Part shown: in pieces, positions 13,901-24,717 of the stretch | How positions within the stretch are numbered: position 1 is the stretch's first letter | Layout: every line of letters begins with the position of its first letter | DNA from: Mastigias papua | Lineage: Eukaryota > Cnidaria > Scyphozoa > Rhizostomeae > Mastigiidae | Length of the DNA: 64,000 nt | Direction: 5' to 3' | Assembly (NCBI GenBank): GCA_964019165.1 | Contig: OZ025269.1 | Span: 3,330,084-3,394,083 of the forward strand | Position numbers and translations under genes: made by a program | The notes under the pieces: model-generated | Databases searched by the model: none | The model's input: only the letters and a program-made list of their open reading frames with translations | Told to the model about the DNA's origin: nothing

Positions 13901-16900
13901 ATGGGGGCAAAAAGGGCATACTCCCCTTGAATCAACTACGTCGGCACTTTTGCATAAGGCGGGAAGATTCCAGGAACTAAGGTATGGATAATCGGAAACC
14001 AAAAGATCTACAAAAATCTGTCAATGACTTAGAATCGTGCTATAGCACAAGCACAGTTAAAGAGAACCTCCATAGTGCAAAAGTTAGGATAATAATCGTG
14101 ATGAAATAAGGTTGTAAATACGAGCATCCAATCGAGAGTAAATTATTGTAGGTGATAATAGCTGCTTCTACCAAACAAGAGGCAAAGGCTCTACAACAAT
14201 ACAGTGGCTCAACGAGGCACAGATCAAACAGAAAAGCTGAATCTTGATTGTAGTTTTCTGAGCTGATACAGACAAAGGAATGGTCTTAACACAAACAGTG
14301 TCACAAAAAATACAATAATATCGTAAAAAAGGGAATTCTGCATTACCTTTGACTCCACTTCGGTATCAAAGTACCAGAACTTGACATGTCTGTTTCCAAC
14401 GGTAACAAAGTAGCTTCCATTCTCAGCAAACGATACGCTACGCACCTTAACAAATGCAAATACTTTCAAAATTTTCAAGGAAAAAATAAAAGATTTGAAT
14501 ATTTCTGCTCAGCTGCTTTATAGTTCAGAATGTGACAAGAAACACTCTTCAGAAGTCTTTCGCTGGGCTTATCTTTATGCTTCTTAAGTGTGACAATGAT
14601 AAAGGATCCCCTGCATAACCCTACATAATACTAACAATGGATGATGAAACTGATTCGAGCAATTATATTAGAAACTTGTGTAATGACAAAGATAATCGTA
14701 CAAAAGATGAAAATCAGTAGGTACCTTGCAGCCGATTTTATTGCAGGCAACTTTTGAGCCGCTCTAGAGAAAACGAATGGAATATAAACAAGCCCATTTC
14801 AAAGACAAAAATTCACCCATAAAGAGCTAAATATATCTAAAGTCCTATTATCCGTTTGTTGGCATTTTCACACCGACGGGCAACCCCCCTTGATGCTATC
14901 TATCAATTCTAGGAGAACACCTCTAAATCATTCCATTTACCATATAGATATTGGCTGTGTTGTGACTCTTAACAAACTGTTGCGAATGGGACCCCCAAAT
15001 CTAGTTGTAAAAAACGTAAAACAAAGGAAAGGCACAGGTAGAACTCATCTGATTCTGCGGGTATAAGAAGAGGTGCCAACTAGGTGACAAGAGCCAAAAT
15101 AGAGCTTTTTTGCATCAGCCGATTGGGCGGAGTTAATTATCAAATAAATGTAATGACAATGGAGATATCAAGTTATTGGCAAGAGGGTACCAAATGAACG
15201 TTTATAACAACCCTCCACAAAAGGGTGAATCATGAGAACAAATAAATTCCAAAGTGACCAAACGTATTCCGGTATAATACCTTCCAATTCCAAATGTTGA
15301 CAAGCATATCATGTTGGTCCCCAATTGATACAAGATACTTCAAATTTGGAGAAAACGCCTAAAAATGATAGCAGCAGTTGTAACAAATAAAATATTCAAA
15401 CTGTACTCGTTTTCCAATAATTTCTCTACATTTCAAGAACAAGGGTTCCCAACCAGGAGTGCCCGTACCCCAGGGGAGTGAGACATTATTCCAAGGGGTG
15501 CGAGAAGCGTCTGTCTCACCGACAGGAACCCAACCTGTTTACTACATTACAGCGGCCTTGCGCAAAACATCTATTGTAAGGAGCGCGAGATAAGATCAAA
15601 ATGCGTTTTTACGGGGCCAGGAATAAAGAGGTTGGGAAACACTGTGCTAGAATATGGTTTCATTACAATACTTGAGCGGCTCTCTGTATTATGATAATCA
15701 ATACACTAACCCTAGAAGGTCATGTTTTTAAACTAACAATTTGTACAGTAAATTTAGGTCTTCAAGATTACAAATACATGTCTTTTTATAAAAGTGTTTT
15801 ATAAGAAAGCGGTACTCGATTGCGCAAAAAATTAAGAAGGTTCAATATTGGATTTTTAGGCTAAAGAAAGTTGATAAACATATGAAAAGTCAATTTTCAT
15901 GCAAGCAAATCATCTCTTTTGTTTATTTTCCATAGGTTTCTTCTCATAATATATGCCTGTAGTGGTATGTGTGTGCGAACTGCCTGTCTATCTGTGGGAC
16001 ATTGCAGCGTTACACGGCACAAATGTTCCTCTAGGAAAGCTTTAAGCAAGTCTTAGTGCTGAAGAAAACGCTGAGGAAGTTTCGGTACTGTGTGAAAAAT
16101 CCTTCTTATAACAAAAATCAACGAGTAGTGCATCAAGTTGCGATAGCTATCCAGGGTTCTCATGATTGTGTTTCGAAAAATTCTCTGATTTTTGCAGGTT
16201 TTCTTGATGAAATTTTTAAAAATTCCCTTTTTTGAAAAATTCCCTGATTTTTACAGGATTTCTAGATGAAATTTTTAAAAATGCCCTGACTTTTTCAATT
16301 TTTTCCCAATAGTTTCGAGAAACGAAGGAAATGGTTTGGCATATGTATAAACAATGAATGAAAGAACATAACGAGAGTGCAAAACACTTCCTCAATCAGA
16401 AAAAATTATTTGATTTTTCCAGGTTTTTCAGGTTTTCCTTGACCTCAAACCTAATTCCTTGACTTTTCCAGTTTTACCATATATATTCAAGACTCCTAAG
16501 AACCCTGGTATCTGCTAAGCTATAGCACAATGTTTGACCGAAGTTGTCAGAAATTGTGTTATAGCTTAGCACAGTTCTTTCCCAAAGTCTTGTCTTTCCG
16601 AAATGTAATGCAATGGCGGATTGAAAAGGAAACGACGAAACCACTGAAATATTCTTGTGGATCAGTACAAAAGAGGACCTGCGCCTGTAAAGCAATCAGA
16701 TATAAAAGAAATAGGACTTTGGTTTAAATAATTGTATCTAATGCTGAAGTGGCAACTTAATGTCAGAATTTGGTCGACAGTCTCAAAAATGACGCATGAC
16801 GCTTATATTTGTGTGGGCACCTGAGTACTGCTATCGATTAACTAAAGAAAAGCATTGATATTACTACGGAAACTCCAAAATACTAGCGAAATACATTCTT

Positions 16901-19670
16901 ACCACACAATTGATACTGAATTTATGGCCGTCCAGTTCAGCCACCTGGGTAACAGTTTCGCCCAGTTCCCATACGCGAACACGAGGATTATGCCCGCTCT
17001 GAGACAAGAAAACAAGCAAAACATAGCATAGAAATAAAAAAATGAGATATGAAAAGTAAGTGGAATGTCAGCAAACATTCATGTATCTTTTACTTCTTTG
17101 TCAAACTGTTTTAAAAACACTGGCTATTATCTACAACGTTCTACGTGTTTCTGCATCAGTCCAGAACGCAAAATCTCTTTACTTCATGGTCTATGGACAC
17201 ATTGAATAAAGAACAGTTGAAAAAAGTCTTTAATCGTTAACATTTTCAATTGTAAACCACAATAAGCCCTTCTCATTCCTGCTTTGAATACCACAAAAAC
17301 ATCTGCCCAGTGGAATGTAAAAGAACAAAGGCATGCTGCTGGTGCTCTGTCACACTCATTATCAAAGCGTCTTGGTCTCTATATTTATTCTGCAACAAAT
17401 AAACTCTTTCCAGCACAGGAAGTTCAAATAGGACATGACCTCTAAAGTAAAGTCTCAAAAACAATCTCATGAGTCACAAATTATATCATACTCAGAGCAT
17501 TGAAGGCTTGAAACAAATCAATGACTTTCCCCTAATACATTACAGACAAGGAAAGGTAAAAACTCACTTCTCCAGACGCAATATATTTCCCATCACTTGA
17601 GAAAGCAACGGCTGTGAGAGTTTTCCTAGAGTGAAAAGCAACAATTGTCCTCTGCTGAACACAGCATATTTTTTGTTTTTTATTTAATAACACAAATTAT
17701 TTACAAGCTAGGCTAACAAGCTAACTGTCATCCATAGTGGGAAAGGGCTTATTAATCGTATACTACATTGAATACAGTGAACTTCTCAATATTAAAGAAC
17801 AATTATGGGAAGAGAATACAAAAAGTTAGAGATAGACAAAGGATAACACACTAATTCTGTGGAATAAGTTTTGAACCAATCAGATAAACATAGACAGTTT
17901 CCTGTGTCACATATGATCATCTCCCAGAACACACTAACATGCTTCATCATAGTGGTTGAAAGAACTGATTTTATAGAGTAGCTAAATAATGACACTACAA
18001 CCTACAGATGCAATATTTGGGTAAGATTCTAAAATTAAACTGAAATCAAAGAAATGGCCAGTTTCCAATCTACCACTTGATGAATTTTCAGTATGACAGA
18101 ACAAATAATCCCACTTACTTTTCAGGATTGAAAATATGTGCCTGGGAGTTTGTTCGTGGATTGTACAATACGATGACACACCTGAAAGAAAATAATAGAT
18201 GAAAACAACAACTGAATAACTATTTTATAGTCAAAACAAAAAATAAACCTCACATACAAAAAACTACATTATTTGATTCTTTCCTGAAATACACTGAACT
18301 AGGTTATCCAAGCAGTGAAAATGGAGATTACTAAAACATTTAATTTCAAATATTATACACTGCATCTGCTTTTCTAACTTTTGTTTCCCAAAATGGGGGT
18401 GCAGCCTTTGTGAGGAGAGCATAACCCCTCCAGGAAATTTTGAGTCTTTATTTATAAAGTGATTTTTGCTATTGTCAAACATAGCACAACATGAATAAAA
18501 TGAAAGAAATAGAAAATATCATATTCAAGCATTGGGTGATTCAAATAATAGGCATGGCCTATACTAGGCCTTGCCCTGAGCAAAACAAAGGTGCTCTAAT
18601 AAATGAGCTCCTTGGACAATTTAGGTTCTCTGTTTCACACCCCTTCTAAAAATGCATATTTACAATTTCAAGAATTTGGGTGCTTGACAAATTGTGCTCC
18701 ATGCACCACATTAGGGGTGCTTTAGGCACTCATGCTTTATTGAGTGCCATTCTGGGAAAGGCCTGGCCTATACGCAAAAATAACAAAAACATGTTGGTTA
18801 ACTCAAATTATTATGAGATTTAATGATACCTAACCAGTTGGAGCTACAATAGAGCGTGTTTGCAATTTCACACAAATGCTGTAGAAGCTAACAATTTTGT
18901 AGATAGTTTTGTATTCCTATGAAATCCAAACAAATGAATTCTATCAGTTTTGAAAATAATGCCATAGGTAATCACTAAAAGTTCTTACCCAGCAGGGTAT
19001 GCTATGATTCCAGTGTACGGGTTACATGTCAAGCCATTAGTATTGTTTGCAGTAAGTCCAAGAACTCTCTCCAGGGTAACCTATAGCAGAAATCAACACA
19101 TTACCAGCTTGCATCTACTGTATTGTTCTCATGGCTTGCAAACCTATTTAACCTCTTCATGTCAAAGTGCTTCCTCCAAAAGACATCACTTAGCAAACAG
19201 GTGTGCCAAAACAATATAACAGAGGCAATCTATTCTTTTATATTCCAAATCAGCTGCAGTCCATTAAGAGTGTGCAAATTAAAGTTTATGCACAGATGCT
19301 TGGAGTTCTTATGCAGGTCCAATACTTTGCAAGGTGTAGGTGATTTACTAATACCACATGAAACAGAAAGCTTCAAAATCTAGAAACTAGCCATACCATA
19401 AGACATGTAGAAAGAGGATTCTACAGCTTCCACTTCTACCCACTTCCAATTTTCTGGTGATATCGCCGAAATAGAGATAAATGTGCAAAGTTTATTTAGG
19501 TATAGAACATGTTGTGACAAAGTCTCTACCAACATAATACTTATTCTAATAGAAAAAGACAATAACTCTCTCACCTTTTCGGAAAGATGTCTTATATCCT
19601 TTGCACTTGCGCTCTTTCGAATCAGTTTACGGGTTGGAGTAGCACGGTTGATTGGCAAAGACCGTCTCAT
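335..19670 (-). CDS. WDR62/MAPKBP1: WDR62/MAPKBP1-like WD40 scaffold, 29 exons, 3' part outside window
   Basis: Orthologue of the vertebrate pair WDR62 (centrosome/spindle pole, JNK scaffold) and MAPKBP1. Exons, 5' to 3': 19575-19670, 18989-19080, 18119-18181, 17568-17625, 16903-16998, 15281-15358, 14725-14763, 14347-14445, 13560-13742, 12261-12331, 11956-12045, 11514-11589, 10560-10673, 10231-10333, 9711-9754, 8939-9005, 8252-8348, 7414-7505, 6400-6525, 5820-5890, 5059-5150, 4838-4876, 4275-4350, 3567-3678, 2576-2639, 1905-1944, 1413-1486, 1130-1233, 335-408. Every junction is GT-AG and phase-continuous (2430 bp, 810 codons). Diagnostic stretches include [74 protein letters not shown] and [15 protein letters not shown], matching the family's double propeller in order. 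The basic N-terminus ([15 protein letters not shown]) precedes the first blade, so the start at 19670 is likely. The exon at 335-408 ([12 protein letters not shown]) belongs to the linker after the propellers. The disordered JNK-binding and C-terminal half must lie left of base 335; nothing coding was recognised in 1-334. Confidence 0.95.
4446..4692. repeat. (TG)n followed by (GGTGT)n microsatellite
   Basis: About 85 bases of TG dinucleotide run into roughly 150 bases of a GGTGT pentanucleotide array that decays at its right end. It lies in the intron between WDR62-like exons 4838-4876 and 4275-4350. Open frames across it (Cys-Val, Val-Trp-Cys or His-Thr-Thr repeats) are repeat artefacts. Confidence 0.95.
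7640..8200. repeat. probable DNA-transposon remnant in a WDR62-like intron
   Basis: A C-rich stretch unlike its AT-rich surroundings. It contains the terminus-like inverted sequence CAGTGGCGTAAC on the minus strand (near 8137-8155), a type of end common in animal hAT-like DNA transposons. No coding capacity and no clear partner end are visible. It lies between exons 7414-7505 and 8252-8348. Confidence 0.35.
10758..11385. repeat. long (CAT/ATG)n trinucleotide tract
   Basis: About 630 bases of mostly CAT repeats with a near-pure core at 10855-10978 and interrupted flanks (CAC, CAA, GAC variants). It sits in the intron between WDR62-like exons 10560-10673 and 11514-11589. The overlapping long frames encode only poly-His, poly-Ile or poly-Met and are not genes. 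Confidence 0.97.
12985..13500. repeat. dispersed repeat rich in TTTTCCTGAC motifs
   Basis: Many copies of TTTCCTGACTTTT-like words occur at both ends of this stretch (13020-13060 and 13315-13410). They resemble the motif repeated at 16180-16470. It lies in the intron between exons 12261-12331 and 13560-13742. It is probably a non-autonomous transposon; termini are not clear. Confidence 0.4.
15441..15650. mobile_element. hAT-type MITE
   Basis: The left end reads AGGGTTCCCAACC. The right end, read on the other strand, is CAGTGTTTCCCAACC, the usual form of hAT terminal inverted repeats. The interior is short and non-coding. It lies in the WDR62-like intron 15359-16902, which also holds two other small transposons. 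Confidence 0.6.
15777..16125 (+). mobile_element. TA-flanked MITE, family 1
   Basis: Copy of a roughly 350-400 bp dispersed family recognised at seven or more places here. The consensus begins CACGTGTTTTTTATAAGAAAGC, then GTACTCGACTGCTCAAAAAG, and ends in the inverted TTTCTTATAA block. A TA dinucleotide abuts each end (15775-15776 and 16126-16127), which suggests Tc1/mariner-type mobilisation. No coding potential. Confidence 0.65.
16152..16507. mobile_element. MITE with CAGGGTTCT termini
   Basis: The left end is CAGGGTTCTCATGA and the right end is its near-inverse (TCCTAAGAACCCTG), a hAT-like terminus. Inside is a tandem pair of a unit of about 65 bp rich in TCCCTGATTTTT words (16175-16300). 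It is non-coding and intronic in the WDR62-like gene. Confidence 0.6.
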
Positions 19671-21469
19671 GGTGAGGGTTTTAATCTTCCTACTAACTCA
19701 AGACAGAGAACTCGAATATGAAAACTTATTCCACTTATGCGATATGCTCAGGTACTCATAGCATAATTAAATTCGTCTAAAACAATCAACACGTTGGTAA
19801 TTACAAGCACTATGCTTCCAAAACAAATCATTTCCTATCGGCAAATACTAGCACGTTGTGCTAACCTGACATACGTAAGGACGAACTGCACGGACATTTC
19901 CAGGTTCATGGCTTTTTAGAACAATCAATGTCGCATTAGATCTCTTCAAAAATATCACCAGAAATCCTCTGCAAAATATTCACTTCACTTGCAACGATAC
20001 GGTTGGTCCTAACCCAGACTTCTTTACTTCAGATAATATCTCTGTGTGGCTTTGTTTACTTCAAATAATCAAAGGCTCTGTGACACAGAAGAAACTCCAT
20101 TGTTCCTTTTCAAATAAACTTGACGAACCTTACAAATATCCCTTCTTGTATGCTAAATCAGACACAGGATGCATTGATTTGTCATAAACGTCAACTTCCG
20201 TCCTTCCTCCTAAGAAATCTGCAAAGGTCGTTACTCCCACACTTAATTTTTAGTCTAGGCCACCATGTAGTAGTGTGTGCGGGGAATCGAGACCAATTGA
20301 AAATGTCCTCCAATTCCACCTGCTGCTTATTACAATCACTGATCATTGATCCCTGGTGGACTGGGTAATAAGAAATGGAGAGTGACATGGTGTTATTTTA
20401 TTCATAGGACTACTTAGAATTGCTCTCATATTTAATTAAGTCTCCTTTGACAACAATAACTGCAGATTCCGAAAAAAGGCAGAGCACCATTATGCATTGC
20501 AACTACTGTACATGTGGCCCTTTCAGGACTACTGCTGGCTCCGCAGCGCATAGAAAAATAAAGTCGCATTGAGCATCTTACCTTTTCGGTCTTTATGACT
20601 AGATGAGTGAAGAATTAAGCGGCCAACTAGGAAATTTCATAAGGAACTGAATATAATGCAAGGAGTTATACAATAGTAGAATTTTGCTACTTTCTATTGC
20701 AGTCAAATAAGTTCAAAATACACAATTTCTTTCACTTCTTCTGCATCAACCAGGAAGGGATTTACTGCAGCTTGATATCTTTTCAATGAGACCATATTCA
20801 ATCATATTTTCCGACCGTTTTGTGGGCCAAATGAAATAAAGCACTTGTAGTGTGTTCACGGACCGTAGTTTTGGCACTACACTCATTTCATATCATAAGA
20901 ACAATTTTGTAAGAACACAAGCCTCAAAGTTGATTTGAAATTAAGAACAAATTAAGAACAAGCTGAGGCAGAAGCACTGTCATAAAATGTATTTTTGGAC
21001 AATGGTGCATACGCTTTCTAGTACAACCTTGTGTCCCTTCGACATCAACCTTGCGAAACTAGATACAGTGTTAAACATGGTGCAAAGACTTTTGGCAAGG
21101 ATTATACACCTGTATGAACGTATATTTCTCGTCTGGTTTTAATGGTAGTAAAATAATATCAGTTTCACAAACATCCAATGGTGTCTTGTATATTGTATTT
21201 TGTCTAAACTGCCTAAAACTCAATAGTTTAAGAAAAAAGTAAGAACAACTCAGGGTAGATGTCTCGGTCTTAACCACTGGTCTTAAACCTCGTGGGCACT
21301 GGGCACTGGCCATGCCGAAGGCGCCTCTGGTTGCACTGTTGGACTGGAATCGAGGCGGCAGCGAAGTCAGCAGAGAACAAACAAGCGAACCCGTAGCATG
21401 CCGACTTTGCTATGAAATATATGAAATAGTTAAAACTAGAGAGCACAGTTAGAATTGTCGCCTGTAAAT
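19671..21469. other. intergenic region, divergent gene pair
   Basis: The WDR62-like gene starts leftward at 19670 and the NKRF-like gene rightward at 21470, so this 1.8 kb should hold both promoters and any 5' untranslated exons. I saw no supported coding exon, no clear TATA arrangement and no recognisable repeat. Bases 21290-21400 are locally GC-richer. Confidence 0.5.
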
Positions 21470-22480
21470 ATGTCATTTTTATTCAGGTATCAATGGGAAA
21501 ATGATTTCCAATGGAAAGCAAGACAGGTATTTATCAAAACTCATGAAGAAAAGTTTGATGAAAAGAGACTTGCATCTTTGTCTAATGCGTGGTCAAATTG
21601 GAGGTTCCATGGCTGTTTATATTGTAATGCAATACAATCAATGTTAGCTGAACTTGATGGACAACTCCCGGATGAACTTCATATGGCAATGAAGGAAATT
21701 CCAGCTCATAGGCACCTGAATGAGGTAAAATTTCGAAAATCATCTGAACCGCTTGGTGATCGAACTTTGAAACAAAAGGAATTGGTTTCTGGGCTTAAGT
21801 TGTATTTACCCCACGATGAATTAACCTCAAATCCTATCAGTATTTTAATGGAGAGCGCTCAAAAATCCAGGAAGCAGATCGAATTCAACGAGTTAGGAGT
21901 TAAAGGTGACAATCCTCAAGCACTTGTTTATGAGATGGCTGTTGTTATAGGAGGGAAGGTTATTGCAATTGGAACTGCAGCCAGCAAAAAGGAGTCCAAA
22001 CGTGACTGTGCTGAAAAGGCCATTGAGATATTAAAAATATCACAGCCAATACACATCAAAAATAAGCCAAATCATGATAATATTGAGAGTATTGAAAAGG
22101 GTGACTTGATTAAAAGTGCATTTGAAAAAGCAAATAAAATCGAAAGCACTAATGTTGGAAATATTATGTTGAGGAAGATGGGCTGGTCTGGAGAGGGTGG
22201 GCTTGCAAGTCATGGAATAGCTGATCCTATATTTATTGAAAGCTCAAGTGGTAGAAAAGGTCTAGGACATACTGATGGCTCTGTTGCAATAGATAGATTC
22301 TCAATTGAACACAAGCTCACACAATTCATAAGAAATAGTTTAGAAAATGAAATGAAATTTTCAAATGAACTCTCTAAAGAAGAGCGAGCAATTATGCATA
22401 AATTGTGTACAAAGTTTGGTTTAAAACATAAATCATTTGGGAAAGGAGATACAAGATATTTAGTGGTTAGCAAAAATTAA
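21470..22480 (+). CDS. NKRF: NKRF-like protein: XTBD, dsRBM, G-patch and R3H domains
   Basis: 336 residues in one exon. Residues 8-60 match the XRN2-binding XTBD domain (WENDFQWKARQVF, then LSNAWSNWRFHGCLY). Residues 121-190 form a double-stranded-RNA-binding fold (GTAASKKESKRDCAEKA). Residues 228-270 are a G-patch (MLRKMGWSGEGGLA, KGLGH). Residues 285-335 are an R3H domain with R306 and H310. Human NKRF has the same order and works in the nucleolus, tethering the exonuclease XRN2 and activating helicase DHX15 during pre-rRNA processing; the same role is inferred here. The first in-frame ATG (21470) lies just before XTBD. A splice-acceptor-like TTTTTATTCAG ends at 21485, so a short 5' exon cannot be excluded. 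It lacks the long disordered N-terminus of the human protein. A candidate AATAAA is at 22910. Confidence 0.88.
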   Translation: MSFLFRYQWENDFQWKARQVFIKTHEEKFDEKRLASLSNAWSNWRFHGCLYCNAIQSMLAELDGQLPDELHMAMKEIPAHRHLNEVKFRKSSEPLGDRTLKQKELVSGLKLYLPHDELTSNPISILMESAQKSRKQIEFNELGVKGDNPQALVYEMAVVIGGKVIAIGTAASKKESKRDCAEKAIEILKISQPIHIKNKPNHDNIESIEKGDLIKSAFEKANKIESTNVGNIMLRKMGWSGEGGLASHGIADPIFIESSSGRKGLGHTDGSVAIDRFSIEHKLTQFIRNSLENEMKFSNELSKEERAIMHKLCTKFGLKHKSFGKGDTRYLVVSKN

Positions 22481-22909
22481 CAGTGTTCTTTTGTTTCACA
22501 TTTCAGAAGCAAAAATGAACTGGAGGCTGGTAAGAGTGAACTAGATGGAAACATTACATCTGAAAAATAAGTCTGTGCTCATTAGAGTTGGCAGCACCTC
22601 AAGTTTCATCTTCAATAATTGACAATTTATGGCTGTTTATGTAAAAATTACAGTTAGAACTTAGTTAAACCAAGATAGAATCTACAGTTTGATGACTTTA
22701 AAGGGTGTGCTCCTGTTGGAGCAGTCTTGTTTTTATGTCATTTCTTCAACCAAGAATTGGAGCATAGCTGCTCTTTGCTATACTCTTCTGTTTCAAATGT
22801 CTACAGAAATTTGGACCAAAAATGCTAGATCAACCCTAGTTATTTCTAAAGGTGTAGGTATTAGGCATGTGCCATAATGAGAAGAATGTGAAAGAATATT
22901 TGTTAGTAC

Positions 22910-22915
22910 AATAAA
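22910..22915 (+). terminator. candidate polyadenylation signal of NKRF-like gene
   Basis: AATAAA about 430 bases after the stop codon. It is the best hexamer in the downstream region, followed by a moderately T-rich stretch. Confidence 0.5.
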
Positions 22916-24717
22916 ATTGAAAATATCAACCAGTGCATTGGAAAGAGTCGCTAGCTGAAGGTGTTGATTCATTACTTTTACATTTGAATAGACTCCTTAG
23001 ATGTTGGATAGGCCCCTGCCATACTCTGTTTGCATGCTACATTAAGAAGCTATAGAATTAATTCATAAGCTCTTTACCTCTCCTTCCCCATTACCTTTGT
23101 CATTCTACCAGTGCACATCATATTTCAGCCCCTATTCACTTCAGCTTGGCTATACTTGTTCTGTGTCAGTGTGAATTTAATGTATTCTGTATTCTTTGAA
23201 GAATTGATAGTAAAATCCACTGTGGCTATAATTCAAGGATGCTGGAGACAAAAAAGAGCAAGGGGGCCTAACAAGAACAAAGGGGTCCATAGACCATAGG
23301 TGAGCAAAGCAAGCCAACAGATGGGGCCTCTGAGTTAATTCTGGGAGAACTTTGTTGTCACCCCTTAATATTTCACAAGCATCATAACTATTTTTGCCAA
23401 AGAAGGGTACTTGTGGCCCCCTTGACAAAAAGCCAGGAAGAGCACCTGCCTCCATTTGCCCCTCTCCAGTGTCTTTGATTTTGTTGGTGAGAAATATTAC
23501 TAGTCAACTGTGATAAGTTTACTTGTATTGTTTCTAGTATGCAGGAGCCATTTTTATTCGTTTATTAAAAAATTCTAAACAGTATCTAGTCTGCTGTATG
23601 ATTTTGCATTAAATGCACTTCTGACTACTGTCTGTAATTTCAACTAATGGCACAAAGGGCAGGACAGGATTTCCAGCCCCTTGCAGAAAATCTGTTGGGA
23701 ATTTGAGACTTCAGCTGCTTTGTAGGACTGTTTTGCATCACAGTAACATAGCTACCTTGTCAGGATATTCCTGGACTTTTGGTATTTCATTAGAAAATTG
23801 CAAACCTTTTGCTTCTAACCCTGCAAAATTACCTCCACTATGTCCCTGGTTCCATCTTCACTTTTTACATGAAATAGAATGATATTCTAGTTAGTTAAAG
23901 ATTAAATGTCTACTGTGGGGTGGCCTTGAACTTACTTCTTGTATACTATGAGCAGTATCCCTTTTTTATAGCTCAAAGTAGAGTGAAAAAAGAAAGGACC
24001 GAGTCTTTCAACTGAACCTAGAGTAAATGAGAAATAATTAACATTAAGACATAAGCACTACCACATGGGCAAGCAAATGCAAGAAGTAGATGACAAGGTT
24101 TCCAATTGGATAAAACCCTTCTGACATTTCCAGAACTCTGTTCAGACCTAATTAAAAGGTGGGGGCCAATAAACTTTGCATGCACCTGGTAGCAAAAAGT
24201 AAATAATAAATGGTGTACTATCAATGCACAACTATGGGAGTCTCTACCCCGGTCAAAAGGGTAAAAGTCCTTTTACTTTGAAAATTGTGAAACTGTTTTT
24301 TGCAGTTCTGTTAACTAGATCTGCTTATGATCATCACTGAAAGTAACAAAATCAGAAAAATTCCTCTGCTATTTCTTCCATTCCTAAATCTGAAAAAATC
24401 CCCAAGCTATCTCACTCCTAATAATAGTTGTGCATGAGCCTGCCACTAGAAAAACCATAGAACTGGCTGACAAGGACGTTTTACAAAAATAACAATGCGG
24501 TAGCCAAGTGGATAGGCGAGTGAAGGTTGACTGGAAATCTGGTCTAGCTAAATAGCAGAAAAGCCACCGTAGTGAAAAGTCGCGAGGATGTTCTCGCTCT
24601 CAAAGGTAAATATAGATGAAATGAGATGGAAATTTCTAATCATTAGCATAACTATCATTGTCATAATAATGTTGCTTACAAACTATTGTTAAAAAGTGTG
24701 TGTAAACGGACCAGCTT
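22916..24717. other. intergenic region between convergent genes
   Basis: It lies between the 3' ends of the NKRF-like gene (plus) and the SKICH gene (minus). No coding frame of plausible composition was found. The only structured item noticed is a weak tRNA-like segment near 24496-24545. Confidence 0.5.
24496..24545 (+). pseudogene. tRNA-like 5' half, possible SINE remnant
   Basis: TAGCCAAGTGGATAGGC resembles the D-arm and A-box of serine/leucine-type tRNAs and is followed by an anticodon-arm-like stretch. No B-box or T-arm follows, so this is at most a decayed tRNA-derived fragment. Confidence 0.25.
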
